Shown: positions 10,769 to 22,875, numbered from the stretch's first letter. The stretch: 64,000 bases of DNA from Dyella_A sp049445995 (GCF_049445995.1 NZ_JBMSDZ010000013.1:1-64000); one strand, 5' to 3'. Numbers and translations: made by a program. The notes: generated by a model not told the origin, from the sequence alone.

Positions 10769-11686
10769 ATGCACCATTCGATGATTTCGACCATCCTCGC
10801 GGCGGTCTCGCTGCGCGACCTCGCGCTGGTGCAGGCGGTGCATCGGCACGGCAGTTTCAACAGCGCGGCGCGGGCCATGCACATCAGTCCATCCGGACTG
10901 TCGCACCAGGTGCAGAAGGTGGAGCAGGCGCTGGGCGGCCCGGTGTTCGAGCGCGGCGGGCGGAAGATCGTGCCGACCGCCGGCGGTCGCCGGCTGCTGG
11001 AGCAGATCGACGCGGTGCTGGCCGCCGCCGAACACCTGCAGCAGGTGGCGCGCGCCGGCAGCGTGGCCTTCGGCGGCGAGCTGCGCCTGGGCGTGCCGGC
11101 CTCGCTGGGGCCGTACCTGCTGCCGCACCTGATCGTCCCGTTTCCGCAGCATTTCGCCGGCGCGCGGCTGAGCCTGTCCGAAGGCAAGCCCAGGGGCCTG
11201 CTGCGCCGCCTGCACGAGGGCGAGCTCGATGCCGTGCTGGCGCCGCCGCCGGCCACCGCGCCCAGCGGCATCGCCAGCCGGCCGCTGTTCTTCGAGCCGT
11301 GGGAAATCATGCTGCGCGCGGATCATCCGCTGGCCGGCAAGCCGACGGTGGCGCTCAGCCAGCTCGATGCCGGCGAGGCCACGGTGATGGCCGAGTACCA
11401 CCCCGACGGCGAGCCCGCCGCGGGTCAAGTGCAGGACGTGAGCCTGGAGAGCCTGGCCGCGCTGGTCGAACTGCGCGGCGGCTATGCGCTGGTGCCGGCG
11501 CTGGCGCGCGACCGGCTGGCATCGATTGCGGCGGTGACTCTGGCCAAGATCCGCGGACCGGCGCCGGGGCGGGAGATCGCGCTGTACTGGCGCGAGGCGA
11601 CGCCATGGCATGACGACCTGCGGGCGTTCGCCGAACTGCTGCGGCAGATCGCGCGCCGCCGACCGGGGCTGCGCCTGCTCGATTGA
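10769..11686 (+). CDS. LysR-family transcriptional regulator
   Basis: A 305-residue regulator with an N-terminal winged HTH (residues about 16-75: [20 protein letters not shown], then [18 protein letters not shown]) and a type 2 periplasmic-binding-like effector domain ([20 protein letters not shown] onward). The subgroup looks closest to OxyR/CysB-like members, but no pair of redox cysteines is present, so peroxide sensing is not supported. It is divergent from acnA with a 183-base shared upstream region, so acnA is a natural candidate target; this is inferred from position only. ATGs at 10769 and 10781 are both possible starts. Confidence 0.85.
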   Translation: MHHSMISTILAAVSLRDLALVQAVHRHGSFNSAARAMHISPSGLSHQVQKVEQALGGPVFERGGRKIVPTAGGRRLLEQIDAVLAAAEHLQQVARAGSVAFGGELRLGVPASLGPYLLPHLIVPFPQHFAGARLSLSEGKPRGLLRRLHEGELDAVLAPPPATAPSGIASRPLFFEPWEIMLRADHPLAGKPTVALSQLDAGEATVMAEYHPDGEPAAGQVQDVSLESLAALVELRGGYALVPALARDRLASIAAVTLAKIRGPAPGREIALYWREATPWHDDLRAFAELLRQIARRRPGLRLLD

Positions 11687-11692
11687 GCGGAT

Positions 11693-12334
11693 TCAGCCGT
11701 TGTCCAGCGTGGAGCCGGTGAGCAGGCCGCGCGCCAGCATCGCGCACTGCTTGCGATGCAGCAGCAGCTGCCACTGGCGTCCGCCGACCTGCCGCCACAG
11801 CACGGCCGAGCGCACCGCGGCGAGCAGGCAGGTGCGCACGCGCTCGACGATCGCCTCCTGCTGCAGCATCTGCGGGTTGCCGGTGACCATCACGCGCGGC
11901 TTCAGCGTCGACAGCGTGGCGACGTAAAGCGCGGCCAGCCGGCCGATCACCTGGGGGGAATAGCGGCCGAAATGCTCCACCTGCCGCTGGGCGGCGAGCA
12001 GGCCCTGCTGCAGTTGGTCGCGCTGGGCGGCGTGGCGGGCCAGCGCGCGTTCCAGCCGCATCACGGTGATCGCCATGCGGGTGATCGCCATGTCGCTGGC
12101 GCTCTCTTCCAGCTGGGCGATGAGGGCGCGCAGGCCCAGCCGCAGCGATGCGGTGCGCCCGTACACGCCCACCACCGAGTCGGCATCGATGCGGAACACG
12201 CTGTCCACGCTGGCCTCGAAGGCGGCCTCGTCGCAGCGGCCCTGGTTGGCCAGTTGCTGGGCCAGCGAGGTGGCCTGGAACAGGCCGGCGAGGCCGAGCA
12301 CACGCTCTTCGGTCATGGCAAACAGGCTGGGCAC
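11693..12334 (-). CDS. hflD: high-frequency lysogenization protein HflD homologue
   Basis: A 213-residue, mostly helical protein. HflD of E. coli is a peripheral membrane protein that interacts with phage lambda CII and is encoded after mnmA; the same order nudJ-mnmA-hflD is seen here. Conserved blocks include LAGLFQATSLAQQLANQG, RMAITVMRLERAL and VRTCLLAAVRSAVLWRQVGG. The start is a GTG at 12334, four bases after the mnmA stop with CGGAG upstream; the ATG at 12316 is an alternative. It ends six bases from the convergent LysR gene. Confidence 0.87.
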   Translation of the reverse strand: MPSLFAMTEERVLGLAGLFQATSLAQQLANQGRCDEAAFEASVDSVFRIDADSVVGVYGRTASLRLGLRALIAQLEESASDMAITRMAITVMRLERALARHAAQRDQLQQGLLAAQRQVEHFGRYSPQVIGRLAALYVATLSTLKPRVMVTGNPQMLQQEAIVERVRTCLLAAVRSAVLWRQVGGRQWQLLLHRKQCAMLARGLLTGSTLDNG

Positions 12335-12337
12335 GAC

Positions 12338-13450
12338 TCACGACTCCGGGAAAACAGGGGAAAGACCGCCGAAGGGGGCATCGGTCGCGGCGATCACCGC
12401 GCCTCCGAGGCAGGCTTCGCCGTCGTAGAACACCACCGACTGCCCCGGCGTGACGGCGCGCTGGGGGCGGTTGAACGTCACCTCGATCCGGCCGTCGCGG
12501 CAATGTACTTCACAGGACTGGTCGGTCTGGCGATAGCGGGTCCTGGCGGTGCAGCGGAAATGCGCGCCCGGCGCCTGGCCGGCCACCCAGTGGGGGTCAT
12601 CGGCCAGCAGGCGGGTGGACTGCAGCCAGTGGTTCTCGCCGCCCTGGGCGACGATCAGCACGTTGCTGGCGACTTCCTTGCCGACCACGTACCACGCCTC
12701 GCCGCTGGCGCCATGACGCCCGCCGATACCCAGCCCCTGGCGCTGGCCCAGCGTGTAGTACATCACGCCCTGGTGCTCGCCGACCTCCAGTCCCTCGGGT
12801 GTGCACATCACGCCGGGCCTGGCCGGGATGTACCGGCTCAGGAACTCGCGGAAGTTGCGCTCGCCGATGAAGCAGATGCCGGTGGAATCCTTCTTCGCGT
12901 GGGTCGGCAGGGCCGCTTCGCGCGCCATCGCGCGCACCTGCTCCTTCGGCAGGTGGCCGATCGGAAACAGCGTGGCGGACAGCTGCGCCTGTCCCAGCGC
13001 GTGCAGGAAGTAGGTCTGGTCCTTGGCGGTGTCGGCCGCGCGCAGCAGGCGGAAGCGGCCGTCGCGCTCGTCCACCCGGGCGTAGTGCCCGGTGGCGATC
13101 TTCTCGGCGCCCAGCGCGCGCGCCTCGTCCAGGAAGGTCTTGAACTTGATCTCGCGGTTGCACAGCACGTCCGGGTTCGGCGTGCGGCCGGCGCGGTATT
13201 CGGCCAGGAAGTGCTCGAACACGCCGTCCCAGTATTCGGCGGCGAAGTTGCGCGCATGGAACGGGATGCCCAGCCGCCCGCACACGGCCACGGCGTCCTT
13301 GCGGTCGGCGTCGGCGGTGCAGGGGCCGGAGCGGTCGTCCTCCTCCCAGTTCTGCATGAACAGGCCTTCCACCGCGTGGCCGGCACGCTGCAGCACCAGC
13401 GCGGCGACCGAGGAGTCGACGCCGCCGGAGACTCCGAGCATTACTTTCAC
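12338..13450 (-). CDS. mnmA: tRNA 2-thiouridylase MnmA
   Basis: A 370-residue enzyme that thiolates U34 of tRNA-Lys, -Glu and -Gln using sulfur relayed from IscS/Tus proteins. The ATP PP-loop GVSGGVDSS is at residues 5-13; the two catalytic cysteines are in [12 protein letters not shown] (about residue 95) and [16 protein letters not shown] (about 193). The start is a GTG at 13450 overlapping the nudJ stop (GTGA), giving the usual [11 protein letters not shown]-terminus; an internal ATG at 13441 is less likely. Confidence 0.95.
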   Translation of the reverse strand: MKVMLGVSGGVDSSVAALVLQRAGHAVEGLFMQNWEEDDRSGPCTADADRKDAVAVCGRLGIPFHARNFAAEYWDGVFEHFLAEYRAGRTPNPDVLCNREIKFKTFLDEARALGAEKIATGHYARVDERDGRFRLLRAADTAKDQTYFLHALGQAQLSATLFPIGHLPKEQVRAMAREAALPTHAKKDSTGICFIGERNFREFLSRYIPARPGVMCTPEGLEVGEHQGVMYYTLGQRQGLGIGGRHGASGEAWYVVGKEVASNVLIVAQGGENHWLQSTRLLADDPHWVAGQAPGAHFRCTARTRYRQTDQSCEVHCRDGRIEVTFNRPQRAVTPGQSVVFYDGEACLGGAVIAATDAPFGGLSPVFPES

Positions 13451-13971
13451 GAGCAACCATCCCCGTCGAGCAGATTGCCCAGCAGCGACAGCGGGTGGCG
13501 CTGGCCGGCGAGCCAGGCATCGATGCTGATCAGCACCAGCGGGCTGCGCAGGCGCTCGCCCAGCGCGGCGATCTCGGCCCGGGTGAGCCACAGCGCACGG
13601 CGGATGCCGCTGTCCAGCGGCCGCTGCGGGTCGTGGCGGAGCGCACGCGCGGCAAAGCTGAAGCGCACCACGCCCTCGCCATGCTCGTGGCTGCGCCACT
13701 GGTGCACGCCGATCAGGTGCTGCAGTTCCACCGTCCAGCCGGTTTCCTCCAGCGTCTCGCGCACGGCGGCGACGCGCAGGCTCTCGCGGTCATCCAGGTG
13801 GCCGGCCGGCTGGTTGTAGGCCAGGCTTCCGCCGACTTCCTCCTCCACCATCAGATAGCGGTCGCCGTCCGCGACCACGCAGGCCACGGTCACGTGCGGG
13901 CGCCAGACGGCGTTGGAACTTGCGGTGGAGGACATCAGGCGATCGCCCCGCTGAACTGGAAAAGCGCTCAT
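13447..13971 (-). CDS. nudJ: Nudix hydrolase, NudJ-like phosphatase
   Basis: A 174-residue Nudix protein. The Nudix box is partly visible as [20 protein letters not shown] followed by TGW, with the REtxEE core intact. NudJ of E. coli hydrolyses thiamin pyrimidine pyrophosphates and nucleoside tri/diphosphates, and is encoded directly upstream of mnmA, as here. The ATG at 13971 is chosen because GGGAGGTGAT lies six bases upstream; an ATG at 13935 would remove 12 residues. The stop overlaps the mnmA start. Confidence 0.9.
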   Translation of the reverse strand: MSAFPVQRGDRLMSSTASSNAVWRPHVTVACVVADGDRYLMVEEEVGGSLAYNQPAGHLDDRESLRVAAVRETLEETGWTVELQHLIGVHQWRSHEHGEGVVRFSFAARALRHDPQRPLDSGIRRALWLTRAEIAALGERLRSPLVLISIDAWLAGQRHPLSLLGNLLDGDGCS

Positions 13972-14054
13972 TGTGCCATCACCTCCCGGAGGGTCGCCAA
14001 AGCCGCATCTCCCGCGGCGTACAATCCGTATCAACAGGCAAGCACATTTCTCCT

Positions 14055-14381
14055 ATGGCAAATCAACCCGAACACGAGCAGGGCACCGGACACGGCCTCG
14101 CGCTGGAACCCTCCCGGCCGGAGGTGGCACGACCGCCGCTCTATCAAGTTCTGCTGATGAATGACGACTTCACTCCCATGGATTTCGTGGTAGAGGTGCT
14201 GCGTGGCTTCTTCGGCATGGACCAGGAGAAGGCGGTGCAGGTGATGCTCCACGTGCATACCCGCGGACGCGGCGTGTGCGGCGTGTTTACCCGGGAGGTG
14301 GCCGAAACGAAGGTGACCCAGGTCAACGAATATTCACGAGCGCATCAGCACCCGCTGTTGTGCACTATGGAAAAGCTCTAG
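14055..14381 (+). CDS. clpS: ATP-dependent Clp protease adaptor ClpS
   Basis: A 108-residue N-end-rule adaptor that delivers proteins with bulky N-terminal residues to ClpAP. The signature [20 protein letters not shown] is at about residues 27-46 and the pocket continues with [25 protein letters not shown]. Length and position directly before clpA match the family. It is divergent from nudJ, with the start at 14055. Confidence 0.96.
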   Translation: MANQPEHEQGTGHGLALEPSRPEVARPPLYQVLLMNDDFTPMDFVVEVLRGFFGMDQEKAVQVMLHVHTRGRGVCGVFTREVAETKVTQVNEYSRAHQHPLLCTMEKL

Positions 14382-14446
14382 GCGACCCCACTTTGACGTC
14401 ATCGCGGCACGCCAGCCGCTTGCCATCTACTCGGGAGACGATCCGG

Positions 14447-16720
<2,274 letters not shown>

Positions 16721-16776
16721 GCGCGCGGCGGTCACGGTCTGCGGAGAGCCTCCGCGGACTGCAGACTGCAGACACG

Positions 16777-16807
16777 AAAAAAGGCGACGCCGCGGCGTCG
16801 CCTTTTT
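16777..16807. terminator. bidirectional intrinsic terminator between clpA and infA
   Basis: GGCGACGC-CGCG-GCGTCGCC with flanking A and T runs on both sides, between convergent clpA and infA. Confidence 0.92.
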
Positions 16808-16867
16808 ACTGCTCCATGCCTTCGTTTCCGGTACGGCGCCAGGGGCTGCCGCCAACGGAAGGTCCGC

Positions 16868-17086
16868 TTACTTCATGCGGTAGGTGATGCGACCCTTGGT
16901 CAGGTCGTACGGGGTCATCTCGACCTTCACCTTGTCGCCCGTGAGAATGCGGATGTAGTGCTTGCGCATGCGGCCGGAGATGTGGGCGATGATCACGTGC
17001 CCGTTCTCCAGCTGTACGCGGAACATGGTGTTGGGCAGGGTCTCCTGGACCGTGCCTTCCATTTCAATGACGTCGTCTTTGGCCAT
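16868..17086 (-). CDS. infA: translation initiation factor IF-1
   Basis: A 72-residue OB-fold protein, the standard IF-1 length, binding the 30S A site during initiation. The sequence [20 protein letters not shown] followed by [20 protein letters not shown] is typical of proteobacterial IF-1. It is convergent with clpA, as in several gammaproteobacteria where infA lies near clpA. Confidence 0.98.
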   Translation of the reverse strand: MAKDDVIEMEGTVQETLPNTMFRVQLENGHVIIAHISGRMRKHYIRILTGDKVKVEMTPYDLTKGRITYRMK

Positions 17087-17168
17087 GCTTTCCGTCGTTC
17101 GGTCGACGACCGAGATGGTCGCGTAAGCCGACGATTATGCCACGTCCGGCGGTCTGGTTAAACATTCG

Positions 17169-17444
17169 TCAGGCGAACTGTTCGGCCAGCTTGCGCCGGA
17201 TCTCGTCCTCGACCATGCCCTTGAGCGGGGAAAGCATCAGTCCGAGCTCGGCGTGCACTTCGACGGCGGCGGCGCTCACGGCAATGGAGCCTTTCACGCC
17301 GGACCGGGAAAAGCGCAGGGTGTCGCCGTCCCACTGGCTGTCCATGTCGAACTTCTCGCGCATGCGAGTGGCGACGTGCTCGACCCTGGCGCGGGCGTCG
17401 GCGAGGGGGAGCTGGTGCGGCTGGCGGATGTCGATCTTGGGCAT
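17169..17444 (-). CDS. polyhydroxyalkanoic acid system family protein
   Basis: A 91-residue protein matching the small PHA-granule-associated family (PHA_gran_rgn type): MPKIDIRQPHQLPLADARAR, then DSQWDGDTLRFSRSGVKGSI and ELGLMLSPLKGMVEDEIRRK. Members occur widely in Lysobacterales, often without nearby phaC genes; none is present here, so a role in polyester storage is not proved. The start at 17444 is chosen to match family length; the frame is open to 17525. Confidence 0.75.
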   Translation of the reverse strand: MPKIDIRQPHQLPLADARARVEHVATRMREKFDMDSQWDGDTLRFSRSGVKGSIAVSAAAVEVHAELGLMLSPLKGMVEDEIRRKLAEQFA

Positions 17445-17527
17445 GGCGCGATTGTCCGGCATGCGCGTGGCGGCTGTCACGCGCAGGCGCCACACTAGAG
17501 TCCCGCCGTCCGTCGACTGGTCCATAG

Positions 17528-18292
17528 ATGCGCATCGAGTTTCCCCACGCCGCCCGCGAAGACGTCCTCTGGGACGGTCCCGTGCTCACCATCGGCAGCG
17601 CGCCGGACAACGCGGTGGTGCTGGGCTCGCGCCAGGCGGCACCGTATCACCTGCGTCTGTACAGCGATCGCCGCGGCTGCCTGCTGCAGGTGCTGCCGGG
17701 CGGCAGCCGCGTCTACGTCAATGCCCGGCCGGTGCGCGAGCGTGCGCTGTTGCGTGCCGGCGACGTGCTCGGCGTGGGCGACTGCCGCATGTTGCTCAAG
17801 GCGGACGAGTCACCCGATGCGCGCGAAGTGCCGCTGATTCCCGAGCACAGCCGCTGCCCGGTGGCCCTGCGCGCCGTGGCCGGACCGCTATCGGGCCGGG
17901 TGTTTCCCCTGCGCGACCGGCTCGAGCTCAGGCCGCAGGCGGCGGTGCCGCTGGAGTTGCCGCAGGGCGAAACCGCCTCGCTGCGGCTGTACTGGCAGGA
18001 CGGTCAACTGCGCCTCACGCAGGTACGGGCGTCGAGCCGCTACCCCTTGCGGATCAACGGCCACGAGGTCGCCGAGGCCGCGCTGCATCCCGGCGATCAA
18101 TTGGGTCTGGCCACGCACCGATTCGTCGTCGATGCGCCCGGCATGCAGCCGGAGCCGGCGCTGCCGGCATTTCCCGCGGCCGATCCACTGCCGGAGGAAC
18201 TGGCCGGTCCGCGCGGCGAGGTGTGGTGGCTGATCGTCACCGCGGCCGTGCTCGCCCTGGGCATCGCGCTGGTGCTGCTGGTGCGGCTCTGA
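17528..18292 (+). CDS. FHA-domain protein with a C-terminal membrane anchor
   Basis: A 254-residue protein. Residues 1-95 read as a forkhead-associated domain (VLTIGSAPDNAVVLGSRQAA, YHLRLYSDRRGCLLQVLPGG, VNARPVRERALLRAGDVLGV). A second similar half follows at about 105-210, with a comparable strand pattern (LRINGHEVAEAALHPGDQLG). A hydrophobic anchor covers about 231-253 (WWLIVTAAVLALGIALVLLV), so the FHA part probably faces the cytoplasm. FHA domains read phosphothreonine, but no kinase or secretion-system gene is adjacent. The classic GR-S-H ligand residues are weak (GSAPDN in place of GR), so phospho-binding is uncertain. Confidence 0.75.
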   Translation: MRIEFPHAAREDVLWDGPVLTIGSAPDNAVVLGSRQAAPYHLRLYSDRRGCLLQVLPGGSRVYVNARPVRERALLRAGDVLGVGDCRMLLKADESPDAREVPLIPEHSRCPVALRAVAGPLSGRVFPLRDRLELRPQAAVPLELPQGETASLRLYWQDGQLRLTQVRASSRYPLRINGHEVAEAALHPGDQLGLATHRFVVDAPGMQPEPALPAFPAADPLPEELAGPRGEVWWLIVTAAVLALGIALVLLVRL

Positions 18293-18372
18293 CCGGCGCG
18301 CATTGACGTCGCCTTGCTGCGCCGCGCCATAATGCGGCGGTCCATCAGCAGGCATCGAGCGAGGTCCGGTCA

Positions 18373-19458
18373 GTGAGCAGGGTGTGGAATTTCAGTGCGG
18401 GACCGGCGGCGCTGCCGCACGAGGTGCTGGAGCAGGCGCAGCGCGAGCTGCTGGACTGGAACGGCTCGGGCATGTCGGTGATGGAGCAGTCGCACCGCGG
18501 CAAGCCGTTCATCGCGATGGCGGCCCAGGCCGAAGCCGACCTGCGCGAGCTGATGGCGATACCCGCCGACTACGCGGTGCTGTTCCTGCAGGGCGGCGCG
18601 ACCCAGCACTTCGCCCAGATCCCGATGAACCTGGCCGGCCCGGACGACTGCGCCGACTACATCGTCAGTGGCCACTGGGGCGAGAAGGCGGTGCGCGAGG
18701 CGGCGCCCTACCTGCGCGTGAACGTGGCGGCCAGCGGCGCGGCGGACGGCTTTCGCCGGCTGCCCGCGCGCGCATCGTGGGTGCTCGATCCGGCCGCGTC
18801 CTACGTGCACTACACGCCGAACGAGACCATCCACGGCGTCGAATTCCACGACGTGCCCGACGTCGGCGCGGTGCCGCTGGTGGCGGACATGTCCTCCAGC
18901 ATCCTCTCCGCGCCGGTGGACGTCTCGCGCTTCGGCCTGATCTACGCCGGCGCGCAGAAGAACATCGGGCCGTCGGGCCTGGTGGTGATGATCATCCGCC
19001 GCGACCTGCTGGCACGCAGCGGCCGACCGATCGCCAAGGTGCTGCGCTACGCCGAGCAGGCCGCGCACGACTCCATGCTCAACACGCCCAACACCTGGGG
19101 CTGGTACTTGGCCGGGCTCACCTTCCAGTGGCTCAAGGCCCGGGGCGGCGTGGCCGCGATGGCCGAGCGCAACCGCGCCAAGGCCGAGCTGCTGTACCGG
19201 GCGATCGACGGTTCGGACGGCTTCTACGCCAATCCGATCGAGCCGTCCGCGCGCTCGCGCATGAACGTGCCGTTCACCCTGCGCGACGGTGCGCTCGATG
19301 CCGTTTTCCTCAAGGAAGCGGAGGCGTCCGGCCTGTTCGCGCTCAAGGGTCACAAGGCGGTGGGCGGCATGCGCGCCTCGCTCTACAACGCGGTGCCGCT
19401 GGAGGCGGTGCGGGCGCTGGTCGCCTTCATGGCCGACTTTGCCCATCGTCACGGATGA
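18373..19458 (+). CDS. serC: phosphoserine aminotransferase
   Basis: A 361-residue PLP enzyme of serine (and pyridoxine) synthesis. The N-terminus VWNFSAGPAALPHEVLEQA and the PLP-lysine motif YAGAQKNIGPSGLVVMII (Lys about residue 196) are diagnostic. Translation starts at a GTG (18373). It heads a serC-pheA-aroA cluster, the arrangement that links serine and aromatic amino-acid synthesis in many gammaproteobacteria. Confidence 0.96.
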   Translation: MSRVWNFSAGPAALPHEVLEQAQRELLDWNGSGMSVMEQSHRGKPFIAMAAQAEADLRELMAIPADYAVLFLQGGATQHFAQIPMNLAGPDDCADYIVSGHWGEKAVREAAPYLRVNVAASGAADGFRRLPARASWVLDPAASYVHYTPNETIHGVEFHDVPDVGAVPLVADMSSSILSAPVDVSRFGLIYAGAQKNIGPSGLVVMIIRRDLLARSGRPIAKVLRYAEQAAHDSMLNTPNTWGWYLAGLTFQWLKARGGVAAMAERNRAKAELLYRAIDGSDGFYANPIEPSARSRMNVPFTLRDGALDAVFLKEAEASGLFALKGHKAVGGMRASLYNAVPLEAVRALVAFMADFAHRHG

Positions 19459-19536
19459 AACCGAGGCGCGGCGCGGTGCTTTCGGGCACCATGGCGAACC
19501 GGTCGTTTGGCCGTCTATCCATCCAGGTTGTGTTTC

Positions 19537-20625
19537 ATGGCTGATTCGAAGAACCCGCTGAGCGAGGTGCGCGAGCGCATCGACAGCATCGACCGGCAGA
19601 TCCAGGAGCTGATCGCCGAGCGCGCCGAGCGCGCCCGCGAGGTGGCCAGGGTGAAGGGCGAAGGCCTGTCGGCGATCGATTATTACCGTCCCGAGCGCGA
19701 GGCCCACGTGCTGCGCATGGTGGTGGACCGCAACAAGGGGCCGCTGTCCGATGCCGAGATGGTGCGGCTGTTCCGCGAGATCATGTCGTCCTGCCTGGCG
19801 CAGGAGGATCCGCTGAAGATCGGCTTTCTCGGTCCGGAGGGTACCTTCAGCGAGCAGGCCGTACGCAAGCACTTTGGCCACGCCGCCTACGCGCTGCCGC
19901 TGGGCAGCATCGAGGAGGTATTCCAGGAAGTGGCTGCCGGCCACGCCGACTTCGGCGTGGTGCCGGTGGAGAACTCGGGGCAAGGCATGATCCAGGTGAC
20001 GCTGGACATGTTCCTCACCTCCGAGGCGACCATCTGCGGCGAGGTGGAACTGCGCGTGCACCAGTGCCTGCACTCGCTCTCCGGGACGCTGGCCGACGTG
20101 CGTCATGTCTATGCCCACGCGCAGTCGCTGCAGCAGTGCAAGACCTGGCTGCGGCTGAACCTGCCGGGCGTGGAATGCACCGCCGTGGGCAGCAACGCCG
20201 AGGCCGCGCGGTTGGCCCGCCACGACGAGCAGGCCGCCGCGATCGCCGGCGAGAGCGCGGGCAAGATCTACGGCTTGAAGACCGTCGCCAGCGCCATCGA
20301 GGACCGCGCCGACAACACCACCCGCTTCCTGGTGATCGGCCGCTCGCTGTTTCCGCCCTCGGGCAACGATCGCACCTCGCTGCTGGTCACCGTCAACGAC
20401 AAGCCCGGCGCGCTGTACGACGTGCTGAGCCCGTTCGCCAGGCACGGCGTGAGCCTCAACCGCATCGAGTCGCGCCCGGCGCACACCGGCAAGTGGCAGT
20501 ACGCGTTCTTCATCGACGTTTCCGGCCATATCGACGAGGGCAACCTCAAGGAGGCGGTCAGCGAGATCGAATCCAGCGTGGCCAGCCTGCGCGTGCTCGG
20601 CTCCTACCCGGTAGCCCTGCCGTGA
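19537..20625 (+). CDS. pheA: bifunctional chorismate mutase / prephenate dehydratase (P-protein)
   Basis: A 362-residue two-step enzyme to phenylpyruvate. Chorismate mutase domain about residues 5-90 (LSEVRERIDSIDRQIQELIA), prephenate dehydratase about 93-275 (IGFLGPEGTFSEQAVRKHFG, VPVENSGQGMI, DNTTRFLVIG) and a C-terminal ACT domain about 285-360 with the Phe-binding ESRP motif (LNRIESRPAHTGKWQYAFFI), so feedback inhibition by phenylalanine is expected. The start at 19537 follows serC by 78 bases; the stop overlaps aroA. Confidence 0.96.
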   Translation: MADSKNPLSEVRERIDSIDRQIQELIAERAERAREVARVKGEGLSAIDYYRPEREAHVLRMVVDRNKGPLSDAEMVRLFREIMSSCLAQEDPLKIGFLGPEGTFSEQAVRKHFGHAAYALPLGSIEEVFQEVAAGHADFGVVPVENSGQGMIQVTLDMFLTSEATICGEVELRVHQCLHSLSGTLADVRHVYAHAQSLQQCKTWLRLNLPGVECTAVGSNAEAARLARHDEQAAAIAGESAGKIYGLKTVASAIEDRADNTTRFLVIGRSLFPPSGNDRTSLLVTVNDKPGALYDVLSPFARHGVSLNRIESRPAHTGKWQYAFFIDVSGHIDEGNLKEAVSEIESSVASLRVLGSYPVALP

Positions 20626-21938
20626 GCGGCGGCCAGCGCGTGGACTGGACCAGCCGCCCGGCCGGTCCGCTCAACGGCGTGGTGCGCGTGCCCGGCGACA
20701 AGTCGGTGTCGCACCGCGCGATGATGCTGGGCGCCCTTGCCGAGGGCGTCTCGCATATCCACGGCTTTCTGGAAGGCGAGGACACCCGCGCCACGGCGGC
20801 GGTGATGCAGCAGCTCGGCGTGCGCATCGAGGCCTTGGCCGACGGCGAGCGCGTGGTGCACGGCGTGGGTCTGCACGGCCTGCGCGCGGCGGCCGGTGAG
20901 TTGGACTGCGGCAACGCCGGTACCGGCATGCGCCTGCTCACCGGCCTGTTGGCGGGACAGGCGTTCGACAGCATTCTGATCGGCGACGAGTCGCTGTCGA
21001 AGCGGCCGATGCGGCGCGTCACCGATCCGCTGGCGCAGATGGGCGCGCGCATCGACAGCCGGGAGGGCCTGCCGCCGCTGCACGTGCATGGCGGCCGGTC
21101 GCTGCACGGCATCCGCTACACGTTGCCCGTCGCCAGTGCGCAGGTGAAGTCCGCGCTGCTGCTGGCCGGCCTGTATGCGCAGGGCGAGACGGAGGTGATC
21201 GAGCCGCATCCGACCCGCGATTACACCGAGCGCATGCTCGCTGCCTTCGGCTGGCCGATCGAATTCTCGCCGGGCCGGGCGCGACTCGGCGGGGGACATG
21301 CGCTGCGCGCCACCGACGTGCGCGTGCCGGCGGATTTTTCCTCGGCGGCGTTCTTCCTGGTCGCCGGCAGCATCGTGCCCGGCGCCGAACTGCGCGTGCC
21401 GGCGGTCGGCCTCAATCCGCGCCGCACCGGTCTGCTGCAGGCGCTGCGCCTGATGGGGGCCGACATCCGCATCGAGCACGAAGGCGAGAGCGGCGGCGAG
21501 CCGGTCGGCGACCTGGTGGTGCGGCATGCGCCGTTGCACGGCATCGAGCTGCCCGAGGCGCTGGTGCCGGACATGATCGACGAGTTCCCCGCGCTGTTCG
21601 TGGCGGCGGCCGCGGCTACCGGTGTCACGGTGGTGCGTGGCGCGGCCGAGCTGCGGGTGAAGGAATCCGACCGCCTGGCCGGCATGGCGGCGGGCCTGCA
21701 GGCGCTGGGCGTGAACGTGGAAGAGCGGCCGGACGGCGCCACCATCCACGGCGGGCCGATCGGCAGCGGAACGATCGACAGCCACGGCGACCATCGCATC
21801 GCGATGAGCTTCGCCGTCGCCGGGCTGGTCGCCCGTGGCCCGGTGCGCATCGGCGACTGCGCCAACGTGGCGACGTCGTTCCCGGGCTTCCTGGAGCTGG
21901 CCAACGGCTGTGGATTCGATCTGGCGCCTGCCGTGTAG
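20622..21938 (+). CDS. aroA: 3-phosphoshikimate 1-carboxyvinyltransferase (EPSP synthase)
   Basis: A 438-residue shikimate-pathway enzyme joining shikimate-3-phosphate and PEP. Motifs visible: VPGDKSVSHRAMMLGALAEG near residue 20, LDCGNAGTGMRLL near 95, DESLSKRPMRR near 125 and SHGDHRIAMSFAVAG near 390. The GTG start overlaps the pheA stop (GTGA), so it is translationally coupled. The stop codon TAG (21936-21938) lies inside the left arm of the inverted repeat at 21934-22018. In many gammaproteobacteria cmk and rpsA come next; here kdsB does. Confidence 0.95.
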   Translation: MSGGQRVDWTSRPAGPLNGVVRVPGDKSVSHRAMMLGALAEGVSHIHGFLEGEDTRATAAVMQQLGVRIEALADGERVVHGVGLHGLRAAAGELDCGNAGTGMRLLTGLLAGQAFDSILIGDESLSKRPMRRVTDPLAQMGARIDSREGLPPLHVHGGRSLHGIRYTLPVASAQVKSALLLAGLYAQGETEVIEPHPTRDYTERMLAAFGWPIEFSPGRARLGGGHALRATDVRVPADFSSAAFFLVAGSIVPGAELRVPAVGLNPRRTGLLQALRLMGADIRIEHEGESGGEPVGDLVVRHAPLHGIELPEALVPDMIDEFPALFVAAAAATGVTVVRGAAELRVKESDRLAGMAAGLQALGVNVEERPDGATIHGGPIGSGTIDSHGDHRIAMSFAVAGLVARGPVRIGDCANVATSFPGFLELANGCGFDLAPAV

Positions 21939-22018
21939 GAGCGCACCCTGTGCGCGAATGCTTTTGCTCCTGATCGACATCAAAGCAAAAGCATTCGCGC
22001 ACAGGGTGCGCTCCTACA
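21934..22018. repeat. perfect 35-bp inverted repeat (REP/BIME-like element)
   Basis: Left arm 21934-21968 and right arm 21984-22018 are exact reverse complements around a 15-base loop. Each arm starts TGTAGGAGCGCACCCTGTGC and continues GCGAATGCTTTTGCT. The TGTAGGAGCG...GCGCGA head is like the REP sequences associated with RAYT transposases in Pseudomonas and relatives. It overlaps the aroA stop codon and may also protect or terminate the serC-pheA-aroA transcript. Confidence 0.9.
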
Positions 22019-22068
22019 CATGGGCGCGGCCGGCGGGGTAGGCTTGCGGGTCCGTGATCGAGGTCGCC

Positions 22069-22839
22069 ATGTCCCGTCCTGATTTCATCGTCGCCATCCC
22101 CGCCCGCTACGGCTCCACCCGCCTGCCGGCCAAGCCGCTGCGCGCCATCGGCGGGGTGCCGATGGTGGTGCGCGTGGCGCAGCGGGCGCTGCAGGCGGGG
22201 GCCGGCCAGGTGGTGGTGGCGGTGGATGACGCGCGCATCGCCGAGGCGCTGGCCGGGCAGGGCGTGGACATCTGCATGACCCGCGCGGACCACGCCTCGG
22301 GCAGCGATCGGCTGGCCGAATGCGCCGTGCACTACGGCTGGGCCGACGACGCCATCGTGGTGAACCTGCAGGGCGACGAGCCGTTCGCGCCCGCGGCCGG
22401 GATTCGCGAAGTGGTTCGCGCGCTGGCCGGGGACGACGCGCCGATGGCCACGCTGGCCGCACCCATCGGCGAGGCGCGCGAACTGTTCGATCCCAACGTG
22501 GTGAAGCTGGTGCGCGATGCGCGCGGCCGCGCGCTGTACTTCAGCCGCGCGCCGCTGCCGTGGGCACGCGATGCGTTCGCCGCGAGTCGCGGCGCGCTGC
22601 CCGCCGACGTGCCGTTCCTGCGCCATGTCGGCATCTATGCCTACCGCGCCGGCTTCCTGCGCCGGTACACCGGCCTGTCGCGCACGCCGCTGGAGCAGGC
22701 CGAGTCGCTGGAGCAGCTGCGCGTGCTGGAGCACGGCCATGCGATCGCGGTGCGGCTCACGCCCGAACCGTTCCCGCCGGGTATCGACACCGAGGCCGAC
22801 CTGGCCCGCGCCGAACAGTGGCTTGCCGCGCAGGAATGA
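22069..22839 (+). CDS. kdsB: 3-deoxy-manno-octulosonate cytidylyltransferase (CMP-KDO synthetase)
   Basis: A 256-residue enzyme activating KDO for lipopolysaccharide inner-core synthesis. Motifs: [19 protein letters not shown] (residues 5-23), [12 protein letters not shown] near 97 and [18 protein letters not shown] near 187. The ATG at 22069 is preferred to an upstream in-frame GTG at 22054. It is followed by uvrC after 36 bases. Confidence 0.95.
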   Translation: MSRPDFIVAIPARYGSTRLPAKPLRAIGGVPMVVRVAQRALQAGAGQVVVAVDDARIAEALAGQGVDICMTRADHASGSDRLAECAVHYGWADDAIVVNLQGDEPFAPAAGIREVVRALAGDDAPMATLAAPIGEARELFDPNVVKLVRDARGRALYFSRAPLPWARDAFAASRGALPADVPFLRHVGIYAYRAGFLRRYTGLSRTPLEQAESLEQLRVLEHGHAIAVRLTPEPFPPGIDTEADLARAEQWLAAQE

Positions 22840-22875
22840 GCGGCGGCGCCTCCGGCAGCGGCTACAATTCCCGGC

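Noticed and set aside
10586..11611. N-terminal extension of aconitase over 340 residues
   Set aside because: It is antisense to the LysR gene, while the aconitase N-terminus at 10585 is standard.
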